A DNA stretch of 64,000 nt from Motiliproteus sp. MSK22-1 (GTDB lineage Bacteria > Pseudomonadota > Gammaproteobacteria > Pseudomonadales > Balneatricaceae), in NCBI RefSeq assembly GCF_001968815.1, contig NZ_MIEQ01000046.1:267803-331802 (forward strand). The letters are read 5' to 3'. This document shows, one piece after another, positions 8,726 to 17,355 of this stretch. Made by a program: the position numbers and the translations under genes. Each line of letters starts with the position of its first letter. Position 1 is the stretch's first letter. The notes beneath the pieces are model-generated. The model saw nothing but the letters and a program-made list of their open reading frames with translations. It was not told where the DNA came from and did not search any database.

Positions 8726-8932
8726 ATGAATCTCGAACACCTATCGAGTAAAATGCGTCTTGATATGAACCACCTGCTTTACGAGCAACGAACACAGCGC
8801 CTTAACTCTAAAGAGTTTGAGGAACGCTTTAAGTATCTTGCAAGCGGATACTGCAGCTTGGTTGGGGCTGATGACCTGCAGGCTGTTGAAATGATGGTTA
8901 AGAATTATAAAAACCAGTTCCATCTTCAGTAA
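8726..8932 (+). CDS. Small hypothetical protein, 68 residues
   Basis: The protein is predicted to be all-helical and charged (KEFEERFKYLASGYC), with no membrane segment or known motif. A very strong ribosome site, AGGAGG, lies six bases before the ATG, a well-formed promoter lies upstream at 8596-8624 and a hairpin lies immediately downstream. Together these support a real, separately transcribed gene. Function unknown. Confidence 0.75.
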   Translation: MNLEHLSSKMRLDMNHLLYEQRTQRLNSKEFEERFKYLASGYCSLVGADDLQAVEMMVKNYKNQFHLQ

Positions 8933-8943
8933 TCCATCATGAG

Positions 8944-8979
8944 AACTTCCTGAGGTTTAAACAAAACCTTCAGGAAGTT
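8944..8979 (+). terminator. Hairpin terminator after the 68-residue gene
   Basis: AACTTCCTGA-GGTTT pairs with AAACC-TTCAGGAAGTT with one bulged base. The hairpin starts 12 bases after the stop codon and is followed by TTTGTATATT, a weak U-rich tail. Confidence 0.6.
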
Positions 8980-9107
8980 TGTATATTGTATTGAAATACA
9001 AAAGTTTCAGAAACTTTCCAAAGGCTTGCTCAAGCTACCTGCAATTATCAGTCCCTCATTCACCAGAGCCCCCGACCATAATAGCTCCCAACCATCATAG
9101 CCCCCAA

Positions 9108-9473
9108 TCAATGATCTCTCCATCGAGTCGAATAGTGGATTCTGCTGCCTCCATTACGGTAGCGAATCGAAAAACGACTTCTGGAATAGCTATCGTCATA
9201 ATAACGACTGCCATGATGACGATAATAATGACCTAAGCGTTTATGATGGCGATATTTATGACCTGAGTGATGACGGTGTTTATGCCTGCACCGGTGGTCA
9301 AAGCGGGACGACAAATAACCTCTGTTTGCCTCAACTCTGCTATTGGATTCGTACCCATAGCTTGAACCGAAACCATGATGGATACTGATATAACCTCCAG
9401 CATGGCTAGAGGTTACAAAAAACAGCCCCAAAAGACACAAGCCGGCCTTGATACACATACTTTTTTTCAACAT
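9108..9473 (-). CDS. Secreted His/Arg/Tyr-rich small protein
   Basis: The protein is 121 residues from ATG at 9473 (GGGG eight bases upstream; a GTG two codons earlier is too close to that site). It has a clear type I signal peptide, with a hydrophobic stretch ending in SSHA and cleavage before GGY. The mature part is very rich in His, Arg, Tyr and Ser, with runs such as HRCRHKHRHH, YRHHKR and YYRHHGSRYY, and has no recognisable fold. The histidine clusters suggest metal or polyanion binding in the periplasm or outside the cell, by inference only. No neighbour gives a functional hint. Confidence 0.75.
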   Translation of the reverse strand: MLKKSMCIKAGLCLLGLFFVTSSHAGGYISIHHGFGSSYGYESNSRVEANRGYLSSRFDHRCRHKHRHHSGHKYRHHKRLGHYYRHHGSRYYDDSYSRSRFSIRYRNGGSRIHYSTRWRDH

Positions 9474-9734
9474 AGCCACTACCCCGCAGCCTGATGTGCA
9501 ACTCGCACAACTGAAACAGATACTGCAATAATAAGTAGCTTTAGCTGAACCAAGACTGAATACCCCATCACGTCAAATAAGGACAAACGTCAAAGTTTAT
9601 TCCATACTTGTTGATAGGTTCCTTAGAAGAGCCTGACCGATAGGCCCTTTGGATACTGAATGTATACTGACTGCCTTTCAGTTTTTCAGCCGGCTCAGTT
9701 TTTTTGAATAATTGATAACAGGAGTGGTTATGTC

Positions 9735-9959
9735 ATGTTTTTAAAAGAAGCAGGCTCCGGCCACCTAGTTCAGATTCTAAACATGACTGAACTAACTAAT
9801 CCCTTTGAGACCCTCACCAAAGTACAGTTTCAGCAGGGGGAAGAATTACCAGACCCTGAATATATTCGTAAAGATCTACTCGCTTTCCCCTCCGGTGAGT
9901 CTTTGCCCAGATGCTGGCTGGATAGTCACTACCGGGATGATGAAGTGTATCGACACTGA
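9735..9959 (+). CDS. Small conserved protein, often labelled acetyltransferase
   Basis: The protein has 74 residues, starting MFLKEAGSGHLVQIL and ending with FPSGESLPRCWLDSHYRDDE. The same pattern, K-E-x-G-S-G-x-L-V near the start and LPRCW-D-x-H-Y-R at the end, occurs in a small protein widespread in Pseudomonas and relatives. There it is sometimes annotated as an acetyltransferase, but it is too short to be one. The ribosome site GGAG lies about ten bases upstream. Function unknown. Confidence 0.75.
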   Translation: MFLKEAGSGHLVQILNMTELTNPFETLTKVQFQQGEELPDPEYIRKDLLAFPSGESLPRCWLDSHYRDDEVYRH

Positions 9960-9997
9960 TAGCATATAGGCCTAACTAGCAATACGAAAGGATCAGG

Positions 9998-10840
9998 TTG
10001 GACACAAACCTAAAATTGTTACTTCATCAGTCGGGGTGTAAAAACTCCGCTCAGGTAACGGCTCTGTCAGGCGGCTGTATCGGCCGCAGCTTTCGTGTGG
10101 AATCAGAGTCGGGGGAGCTGTTTTTTTATAAAACTCACCCAACCCCGCCCGGTGGTTTATTTGCTGCGGAGGCCGCAGGTTTACAGGCTCTCGATCAACC
10201 ATGCGTCATTCGCGTCCCCAAGGTTTGTGCATATAACGATCAAGGGCTGCTACTTGAGTATCTCCCCCCTGATTTACCTTCAGACAATTACTGGCTTCAA
10301 TTGGGAGAACAGCTTGCCGCACTGCATTCAGCAAAGGTTCCTTGCTTTGGTTTTCATCATGACAGCTATTGCGGAACAACACGACAACCCAACCCCCGTT
10401 CCAGTGATGGGCACCAGTTTTTTTCCGATCAGCGATTATTGTTTCAAGCACGAATGGCATACAATAATGAACTGATGTCAGCGGAGGATATAGTCTGTAT
10501 CGAACGCATCTGCAAAAACCTTAAAGAACTCGTACCAACTCAATCTCCATCCCTTATTCACGGAGATTTATGGATAGGAAATCAACTCTGTCATCAACAA
10601 AAACCGGTGTTAATCGACCCGGCGGCCCATTGGGGATGGGCAGAAGCAGAACTCGCGATGACCAAATTGTTTGGCGGATTTCCGGAAATTTTTTACGACG
10701 CTTATAGCAGCAACTTCGTCTTGGAAAAAAACTGGAAAGAGCGTTTACCGATCTACAACCTTTATCACCTGATGAATCATCTGAACCTATTCGGACAATC
10801 TTATCTGGAAGAAATAAGGTCAACAATCAAACGCTATTAG
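9998..10840 (+). CDS. Fructosamine kinase family protein
   Basis: The protein has 280 residues and an aminoglycoside-phosphotransferase-like kinase fold. The glycine-rich nucleotide loop is LSGGCIGRSFRV (about residues 23-34), the catalytic loop is IHGDLWIGN, and the metal site follows in LIDPAAHWG. The family phosphorylates ketoamines on glycated proteins or ribulosamines, allowing deglycation. It starts at TTG with AAGGA five bases upstream, shortly after the small gene that ends at 9959, so the two may be co-transcribed. Confidence 0.88.
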   Translation: MDTNLKLLLHQSGCKNSAQVTALSGGCIGRSFRVESESGELFFYKTHPTPPGGLFAAEAAGLQALDQPCVIRVPKVCAYNDQGLLLEYLPPDLPSDNYWLQLGEQLAALHSAKVPCFGFHHDSYCGTTRQPNPRSSDGHQFFSDQRLLFQARMAYNNELMSAEDIVCIERICKNLKELVPTQSPSLIHGDLWIGNQLCHQQKPVLIDPAAHWGWAEAELAMTKLFGGFPEIFYDAYSSNFVLEKNWKERLPIYNLYHLMNHLNLFGQSYLEEIRSTIKRY

Positions 10841-10879
10841 TCTTGTAACAGGTGCCTGAAAACCTGTAGGTCGATCTTC

Positions 10880-11263
10880 TCAGCTTACACGACTGCGAAT
10901 ATTAAAATATTGAGCGGGATTCCAGGGCTCATCAGTGAGAGTCCTCCGTAACTCTGCCTTTACCACATAAACCCAGCAGCGCTCCAAACGCCCCTCTCTT
11001 GTTCTAATCCAGGTTTGCTCACGGGAGAACGAAGATCCTTCATATTCATCCAGAATCTTGATTTCCTTGGGTGACAGGTTCTTGTACAGAGATCCTTGGA
11101 TTTGCTCACCTCTTTTAGGCTTAATTCCAGGAAAATCAGTATCTGCAATTCGATAACGAGCAAAATTTTCCAATACGGCAGGCTCTGCATCAGGCGCATA
11201 GCCGATCAATCGCGTAATGACTGTTTCAAATTCCAAAGTGCCGTAGCAAAATAGTGTAGCCAT
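10880..11263 (-). CDS. Gamma-glutamylcyclotransferase (AIG2-like) family protein
   Basis: The protein has 127 residues. The substrate-binding YGTL motif is at residues 7-10 and the LDEYEG segment at 71-76 carries the presumed catalytic acid Glu75. The family releases 5-oxoproline from gamma-glutamyl compounds. It converges on the fructosamine kinase gene. Glutathione reductase lies about 400 bases further on in the same direction, so a link to glutathione metabolism is plausible. Confidence 0.85.
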   Translation of the reverse strand: MATLFCYGTLEFETVITRLIGYAPDAEPAVLENFARYRIADTDFPGIKPKRGEQIQGSLYKNLSPKEIKILDEYEGSSFSREQTWIRTREGRLERCWVYVVKAELRRTLTDEPWNPAQYFNIRSRVS

Positions 11264-11397
11264 ATCCGGTAATGAACAACCAAATCCAATAACTGGTAAA
11301 TATAGATGACAACTTGATTTTATCCCTTAGAACAAAAAGGTCACCCTCATAATCCATAAACTGGACACTACCAGTAAATTATAGCGCTAGCAAAGAT

Positions 11398-11568
11398 TCA
11401 CTGCTCTTCCAATGAGTTATCTGAACTATCCTCATCTGTTTCCCCGGCATTTCTCACGGCTGAACCTAAAACAGCCCTTGTACCATAAAAAGCGAGCGAT
11501 ACCGCACTGGTCAGGATTACTGCACTCATCACTGACGCTGCTCCAGCAGCCATCATCATTTTGACCAT
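11398..11568 (-). CDS. Small one-span membrane protein, 56 residues
   Basis: This short frame encodes a protein starting MVKMMMAAGAAS, with a hydrophobic span at about residues 5-28 (SAVILTSAVSLAFYG) and an acidic tail ending in DNSLEEQ. An AGGTG ribosome site lies five bases before the ATG. The composition (short basic N-terminus, one span, acidic C-terminus) is typical of a genuine small membrane protein. Function unknown. It lies between glutathione reductase and the cyclotransferase gene, all on the minus strand. Confidence 0.65.
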   Translation of the reverse strand: MVKMMMAAGAASVMSAVILTSAVSLAFYGTRAVLGSAVRNAGETDEDSSDNSLEEQ

Positions 11569-11666
11569 ATTCACCTGCCTCTCATAAAGTTGCCTTTTGC
11601 CTTATTGCTTTACCCGGTGCTTACTAAACCGAGTGTTGGCTGCCACCATCACTCGGTTTAAAGATG

Positions 11667-13046
11667 TTACTGAGGGTACGTTCTCGTGGGAGTTCTCATG
11701 GTAACAAATTCTTCAGCCGCTGTCGGGTGAACGCCTATGGTCTGATCGAAGGTAGCTTTAGTTGCCCCTGCTTTTAACGCCACAGCAATACCCTGAATGA
11801 TCTCCCCCGCCTCGGAACCCACCATATGTACTCCAACAACATGATCAGTGGAACGATCAACGATCATCTTCATCAGTGTTCGCTCCTCCATTCCACTAAG
11901 AGTGTGTTTAAGTGCCCGGAAGCTGGAGCTATATACAGAAATTTCCGCATACTGATCCCTGGCCTGCTCTTCTGTCAAACCTACGGTACCTATATTTGGC
12001 TGACTGAAAACGGCCGTTGGTATTAAATCGTAACTAACAGCAGATTTCTCTTCTTCACTACCATACAGATGCTTAACAAGCATCATCCCTTCGGCTAGCG
12101 CAACAGGGGTCAGCTGAACCCGGTCAATCACATCTCCAAGAGCATAAATGGAAGGAACACTGGTCTGAAAGTAATCATTAACAATAACTGAGCCATTGTC
12201 CTGAAGAGAAACGCCTGCATCCTCAAGCCCCAACCCCTGTGTATTCGCATGTCGGCCAGTCGCGTACAGCACCGCATCAGTAAGCATTGTAGTACCATCC
12301 GTCAACGTCACTGACAACTCACCGGATTCCAACTTGTCGACTTTCTCTACATTTAGATTAAAGCGAAGGTCGACATGTTTTTTGATCATTTCCTCTGCAA
12401 CAAACTCCCGGACTTCCTGATCGAATCCCCGGAGGAACAGGTCACCCCGGTAAAGCTGAGTAGTTTTAGCACCCAGTCCCGCAAAAATCCCGGCAAACTC
12501 TACTGCTATATAGCCACCACCAACTATTAGAACTCGCTGAGGAAAGCTGTCCAGGTCAAAAATTTCATTGGAAGTCAGCACATGCTCTTTACCAGGAACA
12601 TCAGGGACACTCGGCCACCCCCCGGTTGCTATGAGAATACGCTCGGCACTATACTGCTTGTCACCAACTGCCACTGTATTAGGATCGATAACGCGCCCTC
12701 GCCCCTCAATAATCTGCGCACCAGAATTATCCAAAAGCGTTTGATAAATACCGTTTAATCGTTTGATTTCATTTTTTTTATTTTCGCGCAGAACTTCCCA
12801 GTCAAAAGGAACTTCGGAGGTGTTCCAACCAAAGCCACGAGCTTCTTCAAATTGCTCACGGTAGTGAGATGCGTAAACATATAGCTTCTTTGGTACGCAA
12901 CCCACGTTAACGCAGGTTCCTCCCATATATCGATCTTCAACGATAGCAACCCTTACCCCTTGTGCTGCGGCCATACGCGCCGCGCGGACTCCACCGGATC
13001 CAGCCCCAATGACAAAAAGATCAAAATCAAAAGTACTCACACCCAC
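11667..13046 (-). CDS. gorA: Glutathione-disulfide reductase
   Basis: The protein has 459 residues. The FAD-binding GAGSGG motif is at residues 14-19, the redox-active disulfide is Cys45/Cys50 in [13 protein letters not shown], the NADPH-binding loop is [12 protein letters not shown], and the dimer-interface catalytic His is in HPTAAEEF near the C-terminus. It reduces glutathione disulfide with NADPH in the cytoplasm. The length is standard. It appears to have its own upstream region (13047 onwards). Confidence 0.95.
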   Translation of the reverse strand: MGVSTFDFDLFVIGAGSGGVRAARMAAAQGVRVAIVEDRYMGGTCVNVGCVPKKLYVYASHYREQFEEARGFGWNTSEVPFDWEVLRENKKNEIKRLNGIYQTLLDNSGAQIIEGRGRVIDPNTVAVGDKQYSAERILIATGGWPSVPDVPGKEHVLTSNEIFDLDSFPQRVLIVGGGYIAVEFAGIFAGLGAKTTQLYRGDLFLRGFDQEVREFVAEEMIKKHVDLRFNLNVEKVDKLESGELSVTLTDGTTMLTDAVLYATGRHANTQGLGLEDAGVSLQDNGSVIVNDYFQTSVPSIYALGDVIDRVQLTPVALAEGMMLVKHLYGSEEEKSAVSYDLIPTAVFSQPNIGTVGLTEEQARDQYAEISVYSSSFRALKHTLSGMEERTLMKMIVDRSTDHVVGVHMVGSEAGEIIQGIAVALKAGATKATFDQTIGVHPTAAEEFVTMRTPTRTYPQ

Positions 13047-13658
13047 GCTCCTTAAAACAACTCAATTGGCAGCTACTCTACCGATTCGCTAGCCAGGATA
13101 CCAATAGAGGCTGCTTAAAGAGCCAATAGTCATTCACTATAATCACCATTAGCTCTGTTGCTTACCGCCCCACGTTAGCTCTAGATGCCCCTTATTTGAT
13201 AATGTTACTTGTCAAGCTAATTGATTAGCCGCTACCTCAGTGTATAACCTTGTCATCGACCAGTGACAACAGTCGCCATAGGACAGCAGAGAATTCCTGG
13301 CACGTTCTCCGCCCCCCCATACAAACCGCCTCAAAACAATATTTCCTATCGCCTGATTAAAACAGATTAAATAAATCTTGTTGTCTGGTTAACAATCGCT
13401 ACAATGCAGCGCCGAATACTGAAGGTTGCGAATACTTTTTGCCCAGGGTTAAAAATACTTTAAAAACAAGCGGAAAAAACACTGAAGGTTGCCAGGCTGC
13501 TGCCGATAGCTCTCATCGAATATGGCAAGATATAACTGATATAACTGATATAACTACAGGACAGCGTTAAAGGACCATGTTCCTTTCCAAGAATACTATC
13601 GATGTACAGGGCAAGGATCTGGTACCTCAGGATGACCCCATCAGACAGGGTGAAGATT
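13047..13658. other. Long intergenic region with short repeats
   Basis: No gene is supported in these 612 bases. It contains two copies of ACTGAAGGTTGC (13418-13429 and 13481-13492) and three perfect tandem copies of GATATAACT (13529-13555). The AT-rich stretch around 13345-13400 may hold the promoter of the next gene. Confidence 0.4.
13529..13555. repeat. Three tandem copies of GATATAACT
   Basis: A nine-base unit is repeated three times without a mismatch, about 100 bases before the small gene at 13659. Spaced copies like this could be regulator sites or a slippage-prone tract. Confidence 0.8.
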
Positions 13659-14006
13659 ATGACGAATACAGACATGACTAATATAGAGACAACAAGTGCA
13701 GACTCCGCACCACAGATAAGTGGGCTGAACCGTCTTTTTCATTTCACCAAAGTATTCGGCGCAACCCTAAAGCCGCGTTTAGCGTGGCATACAGCTTTTC
13801 ATCAACATGCAGAGCAATGGTCAATGATCCAATTCAGAGATGGGGCCGACCAGTTTTATCACAGTAAACATCGAGTGACTTGCTCTAAATGTCAGGTTCA
13901 CCGCACAACTCAGCGGATATGGCCCAAATTTAATGCTGACCTCAACAGTGGATACCAGCTTACCGAAGCAAGGAAAAAAGCATACCATTGCTCAACCAAC
14001 CACTAG
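13659..14006 (+). CDS. Hypothetical protein, 115 residues
   Basis: The start is set at ATG 13659, preceded by AGGGTGAAG; an open upstream stretch to 13602 lacks a good ribosome site. The product has a polar N-terminus, a middle segment with ATLKPRLAWHTAFHQHAEQW and a CSKCQ pair that could be half of a zinc site. There is no membrane span and no known family. Codon use is acceptable but not decisive, so the gene is moderately supported. Confidence 0.5.
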   Translation: MTNTDMTNIETTSADSAPQISGLNRLFHFTKVFGATLKPRLAWHTAFHQHAEQWSMIQFRDGADQFYHSKHRVTCSKCQVHRTTQRIWPKFNADLNSGYQLTEARKKAYHCSTNH

Positions 14007-14100
14007 CATTACCAACCGCTGACATTATGGATAGTCGAGTTAGGTACAGAAAACCAGAGATAACCGAGATTAATATAAGGAAGGAATTATTGTCAAAAGG

Positions 14101-14134
14101 GTTATCGAGCAGTAAGGGGCAGCTGCTCGATAAC
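14101..14134 (-). terminator. Perfect 12-bp hairpin between convergent genes
   Basis: GTTATCGAGCAG (14101-14112) and CTGCTCGATAAC (14123-14134) form a perfect stem with a ten-base loop. On the minus strand the hairpin is followed by CCTTTTGAC, so it best serves the gene ending at 14231. Confidence 0.6.
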
Positions 14135-14230
14135 GGAACTTTCCAAACGAGGCTGTAGATAAAACTCTGTAACAGCCAACTGTTGCCGTTCTAATATCTA
14201 CCTGTGATAGATTTGTGCCAGAACAGCAAA

Positions 14231-14602
14231 TCAGGCCTGCTTGGGTATGTCGTCGTCTGATTTATCCTGCTGGGTTGCATCCACAGGCTCTTCCTGAAGC
14301 CAGTTCAGAACCTCGTCAGAGGATTTAAACTGAGGCGTGCCGGTCCATATTGTGGCCATAAGGTTAGCCAACTCCAACAACAGCTGCTTATAGTGACTGG
14401 TAAACAGTCGACTACCTAGTCGCGCAGTAAACCAGCGCAAAATAACTTTACGTTGGTTTTCCTGATTGTGACTAACATGTCCTTTCAGAGACTCCAGCGT
14501 CTTTTCCAGACGCTCTCTGTCTTCAACCGAAAGATCAGTCGCCATCGTTATCAGCTGTAGCTCCAGCCAGATATCTGCAAGTGGCTTTTGATCGTCGTTC
14601 AT
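14231..14602 (-). CDS. Hypothetical helical protein, 123 residues
   Basis: The product is predicted helical, with heptad-like stretches (SVEDRERLEKTLESLKGHV) and an acidic C-terminal tail rich in Asp, Gln and Lys (DKSDDDIPKQA). It has no membrane span, signal peptide or recognised motif. It has a downstream hairpin terminator. The ATG start lies shortly after an AGTTGG leader without a strong ribosome site. Confidence 0.65.
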   Translation of the reverse strand: MNDDQKPLADIWLELQLITMATDLSVEDRERLEKTLESLKGHVSHNQENQRKVILRWFTARLGSRLFTSHYKQLLLELANLMATIWTGTPQFKSSDEVLNWLQEEPVDATQQDKSDDDIPKQA

Positions 14603-15073
14603 AGCAACTATTGTCCCAACTAAGTGTGAAGGTACAAGATATGAGCACTTACCCTGAATTGTAGCCTATCAATGCCTATCACGATAACAAAAAAGTCTGT
14701 AGCACAGGATATGTCCTGCCCTATTCAGAACCATGCGTCTAATGCACCGATACCAGAAAAAAAGGCCTGTATAGACCAAAACAGAACAATCAGTTTCTAA
14801 AAATAGATCCCGATTTTCAGAGTATCAACACTAAAACAATTTGAACAGATGTTTAAATTTATTTTTAACATAGTATTATAGTCGAAATCCAGAGAGGAAT
14901 AGGCAAACAAAAGAAAAACTGACTTGGCTCAACCCTTTCTAAGGTTGAAAAAATAACGACCAAGTAAAAACCCAACGATTGCACTGTCAGATAGAAAAGT
15001 AGCTATTGGCATGCAGACAACGGGGCTGTTTTGCCTTTTCGCACACTCAACCGGCGACAACAAATAGCTGTTA
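14603..15073. other. Intergenic region upstream of the HDOD kinase
   Basis: No gene is supported. The segment 14810-14880 is very AT-rich (TTTAAATTTATTTTTAAC followed by TATTAT) and probably holds the promoter for the kinase gene, though a clean -35 element could not be assigned. Confidence 0.35.
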
Positions 15074-17335
15074 ATGGACCCTAGCATGCACTGGACCAGC
15101 AGTACACAACAACAGAACAGCAACGAGGTTGGTCTAGAGCAACTTCCGGTAATGCCTCAAGTATTGCTCCAGCTTTTGTCCGCCTGCCAAAAAACGACAA
15201 CAACATATACTGAACTGGCAAGCCTGGTTCGCCAGGACCCTGTCTTCTACTCCAGAATACTGTCCGTAGCCAATGCCCAAGGCTCCCTGAACAACTGTCA
15301 GTACGAAAAGCTGGATAATATCCTCGCAGTGCTCGGCTTTGATTCTCTAAGAACAATCATTATTACCACAGCTATAAACTTTTTCTTTTCTTCCCCTGAC
15401 AAGCAACTGCTAGCGGCTCAGAGTAAGTATTGGCAGCGTGCACTCCGCTGCGCGACGACAGCTCGAATTCTCGCACAAACGCTAAATTATGAGCATCCAG
15501 AAGAGGCATATCTGGCGGGACTGCTCCACAACCTCGGCCATATTTTATTCTGCGCCAAACAGCCCGCCGAATACACAGAGATGTTCCTGTCCAGCGATTC
15601 AGAACGAGAGTTTTTATTATTCGAAACAGAATGGGTGGGGAAAACCAGTGAAACAGCAGCTGCTGAATTGCTCCAAAGAATCACAGCTGATTCATTTTTA
15701 CCGGAAGCTCTGTTACTGCAACACAAAACCTCAGATGAACTGCAAGATACTCCGCTTCTGATCAGGATACTGAACCTTGCCTGCACACTAATTGCCAACG
15801 ATTTCACCATGGCCAGTCTTAGGCCTGAGACGCTTACTGATTTTTCACTATCCAACGCAGATATTAAGCAAATTATCCTTCAGTCAGATCAATCGATAGC
15901 GTCATTAACCGGTCGGCTGGAGGCTCAATCTACCGATATTCACCCATCCTCAAATAATGAATCACTGACCGCAAAACTGGGGAATCAGATTAAAAACTTT
16001 GCCACATTATTTGCGCTTAACCAAACTCCATATCCAAACGGACAATCTTCCTCAATCTGGCAAAGCATTTTACAAAATCTGAATCTACTGTTCGGATTGG
16101 ATCATGCCGTGGCCTTTGAATTCCAAAAAGAGAGTAACTCACTCAAAGGTATTGCTTCCCTGTCAGGTTCAAACCCAAAGCTAATAAAACTTAGTTTTCG
16201 AGTTGAAAGTGGCCGCTCCATTCCAGCAGAAGCCCTGATAACAGGGAATTGTCTGGATTCAGATACCTACTGCAACCAGAAAAGCCGCTCTACGACAGAT
16301 CAGCAGTTGATACGTTTTTTTGGCTCTGATGCGGTTATTTGCCTCCCGATAATGATCCAAGATATCAACTTTGGAGTTCTGGTGGCCGGATTGAGTCAGC
16401 AAAAACTGCTTGCGCTAAACGCCCAAAAAAATGAGTTAGACTCGTTTTCAGGAGCATCAGCTCACCAGCTGCTACGCAATCAGGCAAACTCTCTGTGCTA
16501 TCAAAAAGCCCTGGATACTCAGCGATCAGACTACTTGGAAAACGTACAAAGACTGGCTCATGAAGCTTCCAATCCCCTCGGAATAATCAACAACTATATC
16601 CAGGTTGTCTGTCGTAATCAGGATGGTGATAGCAAGGTAACTGAGCAACTCCAGATAATCCGTGAAGAAATTGAGCGCATCGCGATAATTATCAATCAAA
16701 TAAAAGAAGCTGATACATCCGTGAATATTTCTGCTGGATTGATTAATATGAACCAGCTTGTTCGCGAACAAATAGAGGTTTTCAGAGAGACTCTATTCGC
16801 ATCAAACAAGGTCAGTTGCAACCTCAATCTTGATGACCGAATAACTTTTGTGAAAATTAACGGACAGATTCTAAGACAAATACTGACAAATTTGTTAAAA
16901 AATGCAGTAGAGGCTATGCCCGATGGAGGAAAGATAACCTTAAGAACCCGTAATAATATCAATTTCAACGGAAAAATTTATGTTGAAATCGTTATTGCCG
17001 ATACAGGCTCTGGTATAGCACCTGAGGTATTGGAGAAAGCTTTTTCACCGTCAAACGATACTGAGTTCGACAGCGAAACCCTCGACCAAACCTTGATAAG
17101 CAAAATCAAAACCGATCAGGAAATGCGAAGCAACACAAATCCTGGCTTCAGCGCGTTAGACAGCAACACTTCAGGTAAAGCTGTATCGGACAGTACCAAG
17201 GAGGATAAGCAGCATTCCGGGTTCGGCTTATCCATTACCAGCAGTTTGGTTACAAAACTGAACGGTTGTATCAGTTGTAGGAACAGAAGCGAAAGGGGGG
17301 CAGAATTTACGATATTACTGCCCGATCTACATTAG
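15074..17335 (+). CDS. HDOD-GAF sensor histidine kinase
   Basis: The protein has 753 residues. Residues about 20-225 form an HDOD domain (LPVMPQVLLQLL start, LAGLLHNLGHILF helix). A GAF-like sensor follows at about 310-460. The dimerisation/phospho-acceptor domain has His496 in LAHEASNPLGIINNY. The ATPase domain has the N box LLKNAVEAMPDGG, the G1 box DTGSGIAP and the G2 region GFGLSI. There is no membrane span, so it is a cytoplasmic sensor. Only about 20 bases separate it from the REC-PAS-GGDEF-EAL gene, its likely phosphorylation partner. Confidence 0.9.
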   Translation: MDPSMHWTSSTQQQNSNEVGLEQLPVMPQVLLQLLSACQKTTTTYTELASLVRQDPVFYSRILSVANAQGSLNNCQYEKLDNILAVLGFDSLRTIIITTAINFFFSSPDKQLLAAQSKYWQRALRCATTARILAQTLNYEHPEEAYLAGLLHNLGHILFCAKQPAEYTEMFLSSDSEREFLLFETEWVGKTSETAAAELLQRITADSFLPEALLLQHKTSDELQDTPLLIRILNLACTLIANDFTMASLRPETLTDFSLSNADIKQIILQSDQSIASLTGRLEAQSTDIHPSSNNESLTAKLGNQIKNFATLFALNQTPYPNGQSSSIWQSILQNLNLLFGLDHAVAFEFQKESNSLKGIASLSGSNPKLIKLSFRVESGRSIPAEALITGNCLDSDTYCNQKSRSTTDQQLIRFFGSDAVICLPIMIQDINFGVLVAGLSQQKLLALNAQKNELDSFSGASAHQLLRNQANSLCYQKALDTQRSDYLENVQRLAHEASNPLGIINNYIQVVCRNQDGDSKVTEQLQIIREEIERIAIIINQIKEADTSVNISAGLINMNQLVREQIEVFRETLFASNKVSCNLNLDDRITFVKINGQILRQILTNLLKNAVEAMPDGGKITLRTRNNINFNGKIYVEIVIADTGSGIAPEVLEKAFSPSNDTEFDSETLDQTLISKIKTDQEMRSNTNPGFSALDSNTSGKAVSDSTKEDKQHSGFGLSITSSLVTKLNGCISCRNRSERGAEFTILLPDLH

Positions 17336-17355
17336 CCTAACGACAATGAAGCGCT

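Noticed and set aside
14929..15123. Cys-rich 64-residue frame on the minus strand
   Set aside because: It overlaps the start of the HDOD kinase gene and has no ribosome site; the apparent membrane character comes from the opposite-strand codons.
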